Below, piece by piece: positions 26,650 through 33,805 of a DNA stretch of 33,805 nt. Numbering within the stretch: the stretch's first letter is position 1; each line of letters starts with the position of its first letter. The notes under the pieces were generated by a model. It searched no databases. It had not been told where the DNA came from and saw only the letters and a list, made by a program, of their open reading frames with translations. This DNA is from an uncultured Clostridia bacterium (lineage in GTDB: Bacteria; Bacillota; Clostridia; Oscillospirales; Oscillospiraceae): the NCBI GenBank assembly GCA_947367115.1, contig CANBCW010000022.1, forward strand, positions 1 through 33,805, written 5' to 3'. The position numbers and the translations under genes are program-made.

Positions 26650-28311
26650 TTACTTGCTGGGAACCAGAACAGCGACGCCATAGGCGGGCATATTCAGGGT
26701 GGTGCCGTCCATCGCAACGGACTCGCCATTGGCGGACAGAGTCGCCACCAGTTTCCAATCCGCATAAGCGGACAGGTCAACCTTCGCGCCAGCCGTGTCG
26801 TCATCAATGTTCATCAGAATGATGCACTCCTCATCGTTCCACGTCTTGCGCATCGCGCTGACACAGCCCACATTCAGAGCGGTCTCAGCCGTGATTGCAC
26901 CGTGGGAGATGACAGGAAGGGCGTTGCGAATGGCAATGGCCTCCCGGTAGTAGTTATACACCGAGCTGGCATTCTGCTGCTGCTCGACCAAGCTGCCCAT
27001 GGGGTAGCCAACATCAGGCAGGCTGCACTCAGGAGGCAGATTGGTGGTGCCGTTATTGCGCTCAGCATTCCAGTACATCGGTGCCCGCTTGGAAGGATCG
27101 TTACCGCTGCCAGGCATTCCGATCTCCTCGCCGTAGTAGATGAACACGCTGCCGCTCATGAAGATATTCATAGCCGCAGCCATCTTGATACGGAGCTCAT
27201 CACCGGAAACAAATCCGTAGATACGGCCAACATCGTGGTTGCTCAGGAAGGGAGCATCGATATAATTGGGGTTGTTTTCGGAATAAGCCTTGTTTGCGGT
27301 CTGCAAAGCAGTTGCCCAACTGTTTACCATCGAGCTGTTGCCGCGGCCGTTGACGACCTTTACCAGCTTACCGTCCGAGTTGCCGAAGGGGTAATTAAAA
27401 ATGCTGGTAAAGCCGCTCTCATAATAGCTGCTGATAATGACATGGCTGTTTTCCCACACTTCAGCAACCATATACGCATCGGGCTTGATGGAAGTCGCGG
27501 TCTGCTGCAGCCAGTTCAGAACTTCAACGTTCTTGCTGACTGCGCCGGTGTAGAATTCCTTCGCCGCATCCACACGGAAACCGGCGACACCCTTATTGAG
27601 CCAGAATTCCATAACCGCCTTGACATCCTGACGCATATCCTCGCTGGCCCAGTTCAGGTCGGGCATGGCCGTGCTGAACTGGCACTCATAGTAATAGTTC
27701 TTGGAACCGGAAACTTTACTGTAGCCAGTCTTCGCCTCGGTGGCAAAATTGTAATAACCGAAGTACTTACAATCTTCCACATTGCCCAGCTCACCCGCGT
27801 CCAGTCCCCGAATATACTCACAAGCCTGCGTAAACCAGGTATTGTTGTAGCCGGAATGATTAACGACCAGATCAAGGATTACGTGGATATCACGCTTTTC
27901 GCACTCGGCCATCAGAGCATCGAAATCCTCCATGGTGCCGTACTGCGGGTCAATGCCGTAGTAGTCATTGACATCATACTTGTGGTAAGAATTGCTGGGA
28001 TGAATCGGCATCAGCCAAATACCATTGATGCCCAGCTCCTCCAGATAATCCAGCTTGGAAATGACACCCTGCAGATCGCCGATGCCATCGCCGTTGGAAT
28101 CGCAGAAGGAGTAAACGAAGATCTCGTACCAGGTGCGGTAGTTGTCATCGGGGCTGGTGCCCAGCTGCGCGTACTGCGCCAGACGCTCCTCCAGCAGCGC
28201 CAGCTCGTCCGGTTCCGTTGGTTCCGTAGTAGGAGAGCTGGTGGGCGTACAGCCCACCAGCATCATAACAACTAATACGAAACACAGCAGCTTCTTCAAG
28301 TGCCGTGCCAT
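26650..28311 (-). CDS. GH13 alpha-amylase-family lipoprotein
   Basis: ATG at 28311 gives 553 residues; the track's 28317 start is a TTG two codons earlier. MARHLKKLLCFVLVVMMLVGC is a lipoprotein signal (Cys 21). The GH13 barrel follows: YEIFVYSFCDSNGDGIGDLQ, KYDVNDYYGIDPQYGT, region I LDLVVNHSG, region II GFRVDAAKEF with the nucleophile Asp at about 248, region III YMVAEVWEN with acid/base Glu at about 284, and region IV FLSNHDVGR with Asp at about 360. All catalytic residues are present. It would cut starch or maltodextrin at the cell surface, supplying the MalEFG transporter encoded just upstream. Only 6 bp separate it from malG, so it is co-transcribed. The layout resembles lipoprotein amylases of the GH13_36 type, but the subfamily is a guess. 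Confidence 0.93.
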   Translation of the reverse strand: MARHLKKLLCFVLVVMMLVGCTPTSSPTTEPTEPDELALLEERLAQYAQLGTSPDDNYRTWYEIFVYSFCDSNGDGIGDLQGVISKLDYLEELGINGIWLMPIHPSNSYHKYDVNDYYGIDPQYGTMEDFDALMAECEKRDIHVILDLVVNHSGYNNTWFTQACEYIRGLDAGELGNVEDCKYFGYYNFATEAKTGYSKVSGSKNYYYECQFSTAMPDLNWASEDMRQDVKAVMEFWLNKGVAGFRVDAAKEFYTGAVSKNVEVLNWLQQTATSIKPDAYMVAEVWENSHVIISSYYESGFTSIFNYPFGNSDGKLVKVVNGRGNSSMVNSWATALQTANKAYSENNPNYIDAPFLSNHDVGRIYGFVSGDELRIKMAAAMNIFMSGSVFIYYGEEIGMPGSGNDPSKRAPMYWNAERNNGTTNLPPECSLPDVGYPMGSLVEQQQNASSVYNYYREAIAIRNALPVISHGAITAETALNVGCVSAMRKTWNDEECIILMNIDDDTAGAKVDLSAYADWKLVATLSANGESVAMDGTTLNMPAYGVAVLVPSK

Positions 28312-28317
28312 AGGCAA

Positions 28318-29199
28318 TTAACCCTTGACAGAGCCGGACATGGCTTCCTGATAGAACTTCTGCGTGATGATGAACAGGATGGAGATGGGGATCGCCACCA
28401 GAACAGCACCGGCGCAGAAACGAGTGAACCAGTTGCCGATACGCTCCAGAGTCAGCATGGTATACAGGCCGATGGAGACGGTGTAGAACTGCTGATTGGT
28501 ACGGCAGATCAGCTTAGCGAAGATGAAGTCACACCAGGGACCCATGAACGCGGTGATGATCTGGTAAACCAGCATGGGCTTACACAGAGGCAGCGTGATT
28601 CTGGTGAAGGTCTGCCACTTGGTCGCACCGTCCAGATAAGCAGCCTCGTCCAGAGCCTTGGGAATGGTATCCATATAGCCCTTCATGACATAGAAGCCGG
28701 TACCGGCACCGGAGGAGAAGCAGATGATCAGAGCCAGGGGGATCATGTTGCCCTCGGTCAGCCCCAGCGCTTTCAGCAGGAAGTAGGTAGCGGTCATGGA
28801 CATGAAGCCAGGGAACAGGGTGATGACCATGGCCATATTCATATAGGGCTTACGCATCTTCCACTTCAGACGGCTCATGCAGTAGGAAACCGCCAGCACA
28901 AAGAACGTGCTGATAACACAGGAGCAAATGGAGATAATCAGCGTGTTCAGGAACATGCGGGGGAAGCTCAGAACAGCCGTGTCGGTAAACAGCTTGATGT
29001 AGTTATTGATGGTGTACTGAGCGGGGAAAAAGAGGGAGTAGTCGTTACTGTGGTTGAGGCCGCCGCGCAGACTCTGCGCAATCAGATACACAAAGGGCAG
29101 GACCCACACAACCGCCACGATTGCCAGGAAGATATGGACAATAATGTCCACAGTAATTCTCTTGGCCTTAACAGAGCTGGAAAGTTTATTCTTAGCCAT
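28318..29199 (-). CDS. malG: MalG-type sugar ABC transporter permease
   Basis: A 293-residue protein with about six membrane segments. The cytoplasmic EAA loop that docks the ATPase is EAAYLDGATKWQTFTRITLP (about residues 188-207). The start MAKNKLSSSVKAKRITVDII is followed by a first hydrophobic helix IIVHIFLAIVAVVWVLPFVY. The stop of malF and the start of malG share one base (TAATG), so the two permeases are made together. Maltodextrin specificity is inferred from MalF with its long N-terminus and from the amylase downstream; other alpha-glucosides are possible. Confidence 0.92.
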   Translation of the reverse strand: MAKNKLSSSVKAKRITVDIIVHIFLAIVAVVWVLPFVYLIAQSLRGGLNHSNDYSLFFPAQYTINNYIKLFTDTAVLSFPRMFLNTLIISICSCVISTFFVLAVSYCMSRLKWKMRKPYMNMAMVITLFPGFMSMTATYFLLKALGLTEGNMIPLALIICFSSGAGTGFYVMKGYMDTIPKALDEAAYLDGATKWQTFTRITLPLCKPMLVYQIITAFMGPWCDFIFAKLICRTNQQFYTVSIGLYTMLTLERIGNWFTRFCAGAVLVAIPISILFIITQKFYQEAMSGSVKG

Positions 29200-30611
29200 T
29201 ATTTAAAGCCCTCCTCGTCTTTGTAAGAGCCGGAGCTGCGGTAGGTCACCAGAGAAACGATTGCCAGGACGATGAAGGTGAAGATACCGATGACCGCTGC
29301 CAAGTTATATTGCTGTCTCTCTACACTCAGACGGTACAGCCAGGTAACCAGCAGGTCGGTCTTACCAGCGGAGCCTTCCAGTGTGAACGGGCCACCGCCG
29401 GTCAGCAGGAAGATAACGTTAAAGTTATTGATATTGCCAGTGAAGGAGGTGATGATGTAAGGCGTCATGACGAAGATCATGTAGGGCAGCGTGATGTTCA
29501 GGAACTGCTGCACCACATTGGCGCCATCGATTCTCGCCGCCTCATACAGATCGGCAGGGATATTCTTCAGGATACCGGTAACCTGCATGACAGTATAGGG
29601 AATACCGACCCACAGGTTCGCAACGATAACGAAAATTCTCGCATTGGTTGCAATGGACAGGAAGCGAATCTTCTCGCCGCCCATACTCTGCAGCATCGTG
29701 TTCAGGATGCCGTTATCGTCAAACATCTTGTTAATGATCAACAGAGAAATGAACTGAGGAACCGCGATGGTGAAGGACAGCATGGTACGCCAGAAGCCCT
29801 TGATCCGGGTGGTGGGCCGGTTGATGATCATGGCCATGAAGGTACCCAGGAAGAAGTTCAGGAACGTAGCGAAGAATGCCCACACCAGAGTCCAGCCCAG
29901 AACGGACCAGAACTGCTTGGCAATGACATTGCCAGACTGGAAGAGCTGAGCGAAGGTTTCGAGGCCGACCCAGTCGAACAGGTTCAGCTTATCGCCCACC
30001 TCAGAATAGTTTGTAAACGCCATGCAGATCATGTAGACCAGAGGAATAATGGTGAACACGACCAGCGCAACAAAAGGCGGAGTCATCAGAAGCTTATGGA
30101 TGTTCTCATCGAACAGCGCCTTAACGTCCTCAACAAAGGTATAGACCTTCTTGCCGGACTTCTTGTTGGACAGCGCCTGATAGCCGCTGCGGACAGAGGC
30201 GCGCCAAATCACCAGGAATGCCAGGATAATAAAGGCGAACACCACACCATACAGCAGGATCAGCTGAGAGCGGTCGCCAAAGACAGTCACATAGACCATC
30301 TCATTTTCATCAAAGACCGTAGCATCTGCACGATCACCCAGAGAGGGAAGCATCTGAATCCAGCCGATGCCGCTATGGGCAACACCGGAAATATCAGGGA
30401 TCATCGGAATCGCCAGCAGGCAGATCACACCGACTTCGATGGCCAGGAACAGCAGACCCTTGATAAACTGGCCCGCCACGATATTGCCAAGACCCATGAC
30501 CAGGCAGGAAAGCCAGACAACAGGGCCGCCGTTTTTCAGAGCGCTCAGCAGAGAGGTGGGATTCTTTTCTCTCTTCCGGGCGGCATCTGCTTTTGTCAAT
30601 TGATTAGACAC
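29199..30611 (-). CDS. malF: MalF-type sugar ABC transporter permease
   Basis: The start is probably GTG at 30611, with AAGGGAG about 8 bases upstream; the track's start nine codons earlier lacks a ribosome site. The product is 470 residues with about eight membrane segments. The extra N-terminal pair (GGPVVWLSCLVMGLGNIVAG...) and the periplasm-side loop with DRADATVFDENEMVYVTVFG are typical of long MalF-type permeases. The EAA loop is EAARIDGANVVQQFLNITLP. It pairs with MalG to form the channel of a carbohydrate importer; the ATPase is not encoded in the window and is probably a shared MsmK/MalK elsewhere. A hairpin with a T-run separates it from malE. Confidence 0.92.
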   Translation of the reverse strand: MSNQLTKADAARKREKNPTSLLSALKNGGPVVWLSCLVMGLGNIVAGQFIKGLLFLAIEVGVICLLAIPMIPDISGVAHSGIGWIQMLPSLGDRADATVFDENEMVYVTVFGDRSQLILLYGVVFAFIILAFLVIWRASVRSGYQALSNKKSGKKVYTFVEDVKALFDENIHKLLMTPPFVALVVFTIIPLVYMICMAFTNYSEVGDKLNLFDWVGLETFAQLFQSGNVIAKQFWSVLGWTLVWAFFATFLNFFLGTFMAMIINRPTTRIKGFWRTMLSFTIAVPQFISLLIINKMFDDNGILNTMLQSMGGEKIRFLSIATNARIFVIVANLWVGIPYTVMQVTGILKNIPADLYEAARIDGANVVQQFLNITLPYMIFVMTPYIITSFTGNINNFNVIFLLTGGGPFTLEGSAGKTDLLVTWLYRLSVERQQYNLAAVIGIFTFIVLAIVSLVTYRSSGSYKDEEGFK

Positions 30612-30643
30612 GTAAACGTCTCCCTTCTTACTTATCACTATCT

Positions 30644-30680
30644 AAAAATGGCGGCGGCCAGAGTTATCCAGCCGCCGCCA
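30644..30680 (-). terminator. Partial terminator between malE and malF
   Basis: TGGCGGCGGC and GCCGCCGCCA form a 10-bp GC stem with a 12-base loop, followed by five T's on the minus strand. In maltose operons such an element lowers permease expression relative to the binding protein. Confidence 0.75.
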
Positions 30681-30716
30681 GGTGCTCTTAGTTAAGCGGG
30701 ATGAAATTCTTTAAGA

Positions 30717-31994
30717 TTACAGGGCGTCAGCGTTCATCTGCTCCATCATCTGGTCGACAGCCTGAGTGTAGTTATCCAGGTTGTAGTCGCCATTGAAGAT
30801 GTTGGCAGCGAAGACCTTAACGGGATCCCAGTACTTGCCCATCTCAGGCAGAGCGGACTGAACAACAGCGTTGTTCTGCATCGTGGCGATCTCAGCAACA
30901 GCCAGAGGATCAGCCTTGATGGTCTCGTTGTTGGCCAGGTTCTTGTGAGCGGGGATCACGCTACGCATGTTGTAACGCTCCAGCTGAGCTTCCTCGGAAG
31001 CCAGGAAAGCAGCGAACTCGGTGCAAGCCTTCTGCTTGCCGGAAACGGAACCGGAGTTGGGGTTAACGCCAACACACTTGGTGCCGCCCAGAGCGGTCAT
31101 CTTGTAGGTCTCACCCTCGAAGGTGAAGGTGGGCAGGGGAGCGATACCCAGGTTGTCACCCAGAGCAGCCTTCAGGCCGGTCTCGCCGCCGTAGGACCAG
31201 GAACCGGAGAAGATGGCGTCAGCAGTGCCGTCGCTCAGCTTACCAGCGTCCATGCCGCCGAAGATAGCCTTACCGGAGTTGACCAGGCCAGCCAGCTCGA
31301 TCATGTAACGAGCAGCCTTGTAGCCCTTCTCGCCGCCGAAGTCGATGCCGGCATCAGCGTCGTTACCAGCAGCGCCGAACACGGAGCCGCCGCAGCCCAG
31401 GAAAGCCCAGCCAGCGTTCCAGCCGTCGTTCATGGGCAGAACGACCATACCCTTCTCCAGCATGGTGTTCAGGGACTTGACATCTTCCTCAGTGTAGACA
31501 GTCTTGTCGTAGTAGGTGAACCAAACGTTGTTGGTCACAGGGAAACCATAGATGCCGCCATCGGTGTGGGTGACGGTGTTGATGCTGAACTCGGTGTTGT
31601 CGTTCTTAACCTGCTCCAGGAAAGAGCCACCCAGCCGGGACAGACCACCAGCGGTGATCAGCTCGCCCATCTGGTCGTTAGCGAACATGTAAACGTCAGC
31701 GGAGTCGGTGACATCGGTGACGACGTTAGTCTTAGCGTCGCCCTCGGAGCAGGACTCGTTGACCCACTGGATCTTGTACTCGCGATGGGCAGCCTCGAAA
31801 GCCTTCTCCATCTTGTCGAGCCAGTTGTTGTCGGCAGCCTGGTCCTCAGCGGGAGTCCAGACTCTAATCGTGAACTCCTTAACGGTGTTGTCGCCGCTAG
31901 GAGCAGTGGTGGTACCGGGAGTCTGGGTAGATGCGCAAGCAGCCATGCTCAGAACCATCAGAACAGCCAGCACCAGTGCAAGAATCTTCTTCAT
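30717..31994 (-). CDS. malE: MalE-type sugar-binding lipoprotein
   Basis: ATG at 31994 follows AAGGAAGG. The product is 425 residues; MKKILALVLAVLMVLSMAAC is a lipoprotein signal with Cys at 20, then a Thr/Ser/Pro-rich linker. The body is a family-1 sugar-binding protein: IRVWTPAEDQAADNNWLDKMEKAF, VYMFANDQMGELITAGGL, GIYGFPVTNNVWFTYYDKTVY and AIFSGSWSYGG are family features. It would capture maltodextrins released by the surface amylase and deliver them to MalFG. The codon use is strongly biased, suggesting high expression, in keeping with its strong promoter and the terminator-like hairpin after it. Exact ligand is inferred from context. Confidence 0.92.
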   Translation of the reverse strand: MKKILALVLAVLMVLSMAACASTQTPGTTTAPSGDNTVKEFTIRVWTPAEDQAADNNWLDKMEKAFEAAHREYKIQWVNESCSEGDAKTNVVTDVTDSADVYMFANDQMGELITAGGLSRLGGSFLEQVKNDNTEFSINTVTHTDGGIYGFPVTNNVWFTYYDKTVYTEEDVKSLNTMLEKGMVVLPMNDGWNAGWAFLGCGGSVFGAAGNDADAGIDFGGEKGYKAARYMIELAGLVNSGKAIFGGMDAGKLSDGTADAIFSGSWSYGGETGLKAALGDNLGIAPLPTFTFEGETYKMTALGGTKCVGVNPNSGSVSGKQKACTEFAAFLASEEAQLERYNMRSVIPAHKNLANNETIKADPLAVAEIATMQNNAVVQSALPEMGKYWDPVKVFAANIFNGDYNLDNYTQAVDQMMEQMNADAL

Positions 31995-32046
31995 TGCGAT
32001 TTTCCTTCCTTTTTAAGTATTTTTTATTTTAACTGCGCTTACGCAG

Positions 32047-32061
32047 TCAAAACCGTTTTCA
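32047..32061 (-). promoter_or_regulatory. LacI/CcpA-type operator in the malE leader
   Basis: TGAAAACGGTTTTGA has a perfect 5-bp palindromic core (AAAAC-n-GTTTT) and matches the LacI-family/cre consensus TGnAAnCGnTnnCA except one outer base. It lies about 45 bases downstream of the -10 box, where a bound repressor would block elongation. A second small palindrome (ACTGCG..CGCAGT) lies at 32032-32047. Confidence 0.55.
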
Positions 32062-32105
32062 GAACGCTCAGGGCGTAATGAACCCACAGCATTTCAGTGT
32101 TTTTG

Positions 32106-32134
32106 ATTGTATCACACAGGGTTTCATCTGTCAA
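32106..32134 (-). promoter_or_regulatory. Sigma-A promoter of the mal operon
   Basis: Perfect TTGACA (32129-32134) and TACAAT (32106-32111) with 17-base spacing, about 110 bp upstream of the malE start. Confidence 0.85.
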
Positions 32135-32375
32135 TCACCGTTTGTGCATAATCAGCAATATGGACAATTGGCAATTTGCACCTTTGTGCAGTTTTACAAT
32201 CGCTTCCGGACGTTTTCTCCGCAGTTCCTCCCCCGCCGCGAAGCGTCCCCCGCGGCGCTCCTGGTCGTGCGCAGGGGGCTTCCCTCAAAAAACGCGCTGC
32301 ACCTTTTCGGGTCTGCGGAATAACATGGAATGTACGGCGAAGGCCGTAACAAAATCTTTCTTGGAGGTAACGATT
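32135..32375. other. Intergenic region upstream of the Cys-rich peptide
   Basis: Non-coding as far as I can see; the ORFs reported here (32078-32323 and the 5' part of 32097-32510) lack ribosome sites. It holds a small TGCAC-CTTT-GTGCA hairpin near 32178 and a GC-rich block around 32220-32280. I could not identify a convincing promoter for the 32376 gene. Confidence 0.5.
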
Positions 32376-32510
32376 ATGTGTGGTAATTCTTGGGGCGGTA
32401 ACGGTTGCTGGTGGATCATCATCCTGATCCTGCTGTTCTGCTGCTGCGGCAATGGCAACAACCTGGGCTGCGGCTGCGAAAATAACAACAATAACTGCGG
32501 CTGCTGCTAA
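32376..32510 (+). CDS. 44-residue Cys/Gly/Asn-rich peptide with one hydrophobic segment
   Basis: GGAGG before the ATG at 32376 marks the start within the longer ORF 32097-32510. The product begins MCGNSWGGNGCWWIIILILL, continues FCCCGNGNNLGCGC and ends NNNNNCGCC. Ten of 44 residues are cysteine: a triple Cys right after the hydrophobic stretch and paired CGC motifs in the tail. A short membrane segment (residues 12-21) with a Cys-rich tail suggests an anchored metal-binding or disulfide-rich peptide. Similar short proteins in Clostridia are sometimes labelled chorion-class high-cysteine protein; that name is a similarity artefact and says nothing of function. A good terminator follows, and a YetF-DUF4363 pair with a sigma-G-like promoter is next, so a spore-related role is possible. 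Confidence 0.75.
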   Translation: MCGNSWGGNGCWWIIILILLFCCCGNGNNLGCGCENNNNNCGCC

Positions 32511-32519
32511 AGCGCACAT

Positions 32520-32541
32520 GGGTGCCCCTCATGGGGCACCC
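32520..32541 (+). terminator. Terminator after the Cys-rich peptide
   Basis: GGGTGCCCC-TCAT-GGGGCACCC, a 9-bp perfect stem, followed by AATTTTTA, starting 9 bases after the stop. Confidence 0.88.
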
Positions 32542-32555
32542 AATTTTTATGCCCG

Positions 32556-32584
32556 GAATAATTCCCCTGCTCTGGGGCATTCTA
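32556..32584 (+). promoter_or_regulatory. Sigma-G-like promoter of the YetF-DUF4363 pair
   Basis: GAATA (32556-32560) and CATTCTA (32578-32584), 17 bases apart, fit the forespore sigma-G pattern GHATR-N17/18-CATNNTA. The predicted start is about 15 bases before the gene. No sigma-A promoter is seen in the gap. Short consensus, so chance is possible. Confidence 0.45.
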
Positions 32585-32606
32585 CTGCCAAAGAGGTGAC
32601 ACGAAC

Positions 32607-33284
32607 TTGATCTTATACTATTTTCGGACGGCGATTCTGTATCTTATCCTCATTGCCAGTGTGCGGATCATGGGCAAACGGCAGGTAGGACAAATGGAAC
32701 CGTCGGAATTTGTGGTGACCATGCTGGTGGCAAATTTGGCTTCCATCCCCATGCAGGACGAAGGCATCCCCCTGTTTTCCGGACTGGTGCCCATTCTGAC
32801 CGTGCTGGGTGCGGAGCTGGTATTGTCCACCCTTTCCATGGGTTCCATTCGGCTGCGCAAGCTCCTGTGCGGGAAACCGGTCATTCTGATTGAAAACGGT
32901 CATATCCTGCAGGAAAATCTGCGGCGCACCCGAATCACGGCCGATGAACTCACCGGCCACCTGCGTTTAAAGGAGGTACTGGACTTAAAAACCGTCCAAT
33001 ACGCTATTCTGGAGACCAACGGCGACCTGTCCGTCTTCCTCTACCCCGCCGATCAGCCCGCCTCCGCAAAGGCCGCGGGCATTCAGGCCGGAAAGCAGTC
33101 TCTGCCGGTGACCGTCATCGACGACGGACGCTTGCTGCGCGAAAACCTCCCTCTGGTAAAAAAGGACGAGGCCTGGGTGGACAAGGTGCTGCGCAGCCAT
33201 AACGCCACCCGGAATGAAACATTCCTGCTGACAGTGGACGGTATGGACAAGATACTGTGGCTTCCGAAGGAGGGGCGGAAATGA
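32607..33284 (+). CDS. YetF/DUF421-family membrane protein
   Basis: Start is TTG at 32607, with GAGGTG about 8 bases upstream; 225 residues. Two to three N-terminal hydrophobic helices (FRTAILYLILIASVRIMG and FSGLVPILTVLGAELVLSTL) lead to the conserved GKRQVGQMEPSEFVVTMLVAN block, and the soluble part has the DUF421 marks GKPVILIENGHILQENLRRTRIT, ELTGHLRLKEV and VQYAILETNGDLSVF. Members such as B. subtilis YetF are membrane proteins of spores and cells with no settled biochemical role. ATGA overlap with the next gene shows translational coupling. The DUF421-DUF4363 pair is common in spore-forming Firmicutes. Confidence 0.9.
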   Translation: MILYYFRTAILYLILIASVRIMGKRQVGQMEPSEFVVTMLVANLASIPMQDEGIPLFSGLVPILTVLGAELVLSTLSMGSIRLRKLLCGKPVILIENGHILQENLRRTRITADELTGHLRLKEVLDLKTVQYAILETNGDLSVFLYPADQPASAKAAGIQAGKQSLPVTVIDDGRLLRENLPLVKKDEAWVDKVLRSHNATRNETFLLTVDGMDKILWLPKEGRK

Positions 33285-33661
33285 AACGGTTTTGGATCGG
33301 AGCGGCACTTCTGCTGGGTCTGCTGGCCGCAGGCATTTGGTCCATGACCGCCATGGATTCCGTCCACAGCGCCATCTCGGATGATCTGCGCGCATCTGCT
33401 CAGGCAGCGCAGTCTGAGCACTGGGATCAGGCAGACACGCTGGCTGCATCCGCCGCTTCACATTGGAAAGAATCCTGGCGCTTCAGTGCCGCCATGGCGG
33501 ATCACACTTCTCTGGATGAGATCGAAGCGCTCTTTGCGCAGGCAGAGGTGTACCGTCAAAACCGGGAGCGCATCGCTTATTCCGCCACCTGTGCCCAGCT
33601 TTCCAAGCTCATAGAGGCATTGGAAGAAGGCCATAGCCTGAGCTGGTGGAATCTGCTTTGA
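33281..33661 (+). CDS. DUF4363-family protein
   Basis: ATG at 33281 overlaps the stop of the YetF-like gene (ATGA) and follows GGAGGGG; 126 residues. MKRFWIGAALLLGLLAAGIWSM is a single N-terminal membrane anchor or signal. The rest is helical (SAISDDLRASAQAAQSEHWDQADTL, then a Trp-containing stretch HWKESWRFSAAMADHTSLDEIE), as in DUF4363 partners of DUF421 proteins. Probably outside the membrane, forming a complex with the YetF-like protein; this is inference from the pairing. Confidence 0.82.
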   Translation: MKRFWIGAALLLGLLAAGIWSMTAMDSVHSAISDDLRASAQAAQSEHWDQADTLAASAASHWKESWRFSAAMADHTSLDEIEALFAQAEVYRQNRERIAYSATCAQLSKLIEALEEGHSLSWWNLL

Positions 33662-33699
33662 TATTGGCACGGTAAATTGTTGTTTGCGATAGTAAATAT

Positions 33700-33776
33700 G
33701 TCGCCCCGATGGGGCGACAGCGCCCTGCGGGCGCAATACCTTCCCCCGAGGGGAAGGTGGCCCGGCGAATGCCGGG
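33700..33776. repeat. Array of four different short palindromes (intergenic repeat element)
   Basis: Four perfect hairpins follow one another: GTCGCCCC-GAT-GGGGCGAC, GCGCCC-TGC-GGGCGC, CCTTCCCC-CGA-GGGGAAGG and CCCGGC-GAAT-GCCGGG. None has a T-run. This layout is like the multi-copy palindromic repeat elements scattered in Oscillospirales genomes, and it may continue past the right edge. Confidence 0.7.
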
Positions 33777-33805
33777 TCGGAAGAGGAATGGCGACATCCT
33801 ACGAG

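Overview
The window looks like a chromosomal segment from a spore-forming gut Clostridia, most probably Oscillospirales/Oscillospiraceae. This rests on GC-rich coding DNA, Firmicutes-type secreted proteins and lipoproteins, strong AGGAGG ribosome sites, a SecA with a C-terminal SEC-C zinc motif, a YetF/DUF421-DUF4363 pair and a multi-hairpin intergenic repeat at the right edge. The organism call is inference from gene style; no rRNA or tRNA gene is visible. Nearly all genes are on the minus strand.

Left half (1-20.3 kb) is an accessory surface and peptide-maturation region. It holds three very large secreted proteins: a CHAP/discoidin/starch-binding-like protein cut by the left edge, a ~2140-residue NPKTG-anchored fibro-slime protein, and a 1276-residue protein with three lectin-like plus Big_2 units. 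Interleaved with them are RiPP-like components: a radical SAM/SPASM enzyme (13300-14679), a PqqD-like protein (12784-13053), a 90-residue four-cysteine precursor-like peptide whose start codon overlaps the stop of the fibro-slime protein (6014-6286), a second radical SAM gene that is internally deleted and frameshifted (5079-5928), and a separate 38-residue peptide with a similar N-terminus under a strong promoter (19102-19218). A small cassette with a ribbon-helix-helix regulator and a divergent DUF6809-like gene sits between two 31-bp palindromic repeats (4444-5078). A pyruvyl-transferase-like gene (19306-20319) fits cell-surface polysaccharide decoration.

Right half (20.4-33.8 kb) is more conventional. 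secA, pgeF/yfiH and a family-5 solute-binding lipoprotein form a tightly packed operon. A TraX-like membrane protein stands alone. A maltodextrin-type operon runs malE-malF-malG and then a GH13 amylase lipoprotein, from a near-consensus promoter with a LacI/CcpA-type operator in its leader; no ATPase gene is present. On the plus strand are a 44-residue Cys/Gly/Asn-rich membrane peptide and a YetF-DUF4363 pair with a sigma-G-like promoter.

Three genes, all in the accessory half, show reading-frame breaks (4.2 kb, 12.36 kb, 5.5 kb), while the housekeeping and transport genes are intact. That pattern suggests phase variation or decay, but sequencing error in homopolymers cannot be excluded from the sequence alone. 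The best candidate for an undescribed system is the surface-protein/radical-SAM/small-peptide neighbourhood at 5-19.2 kb.
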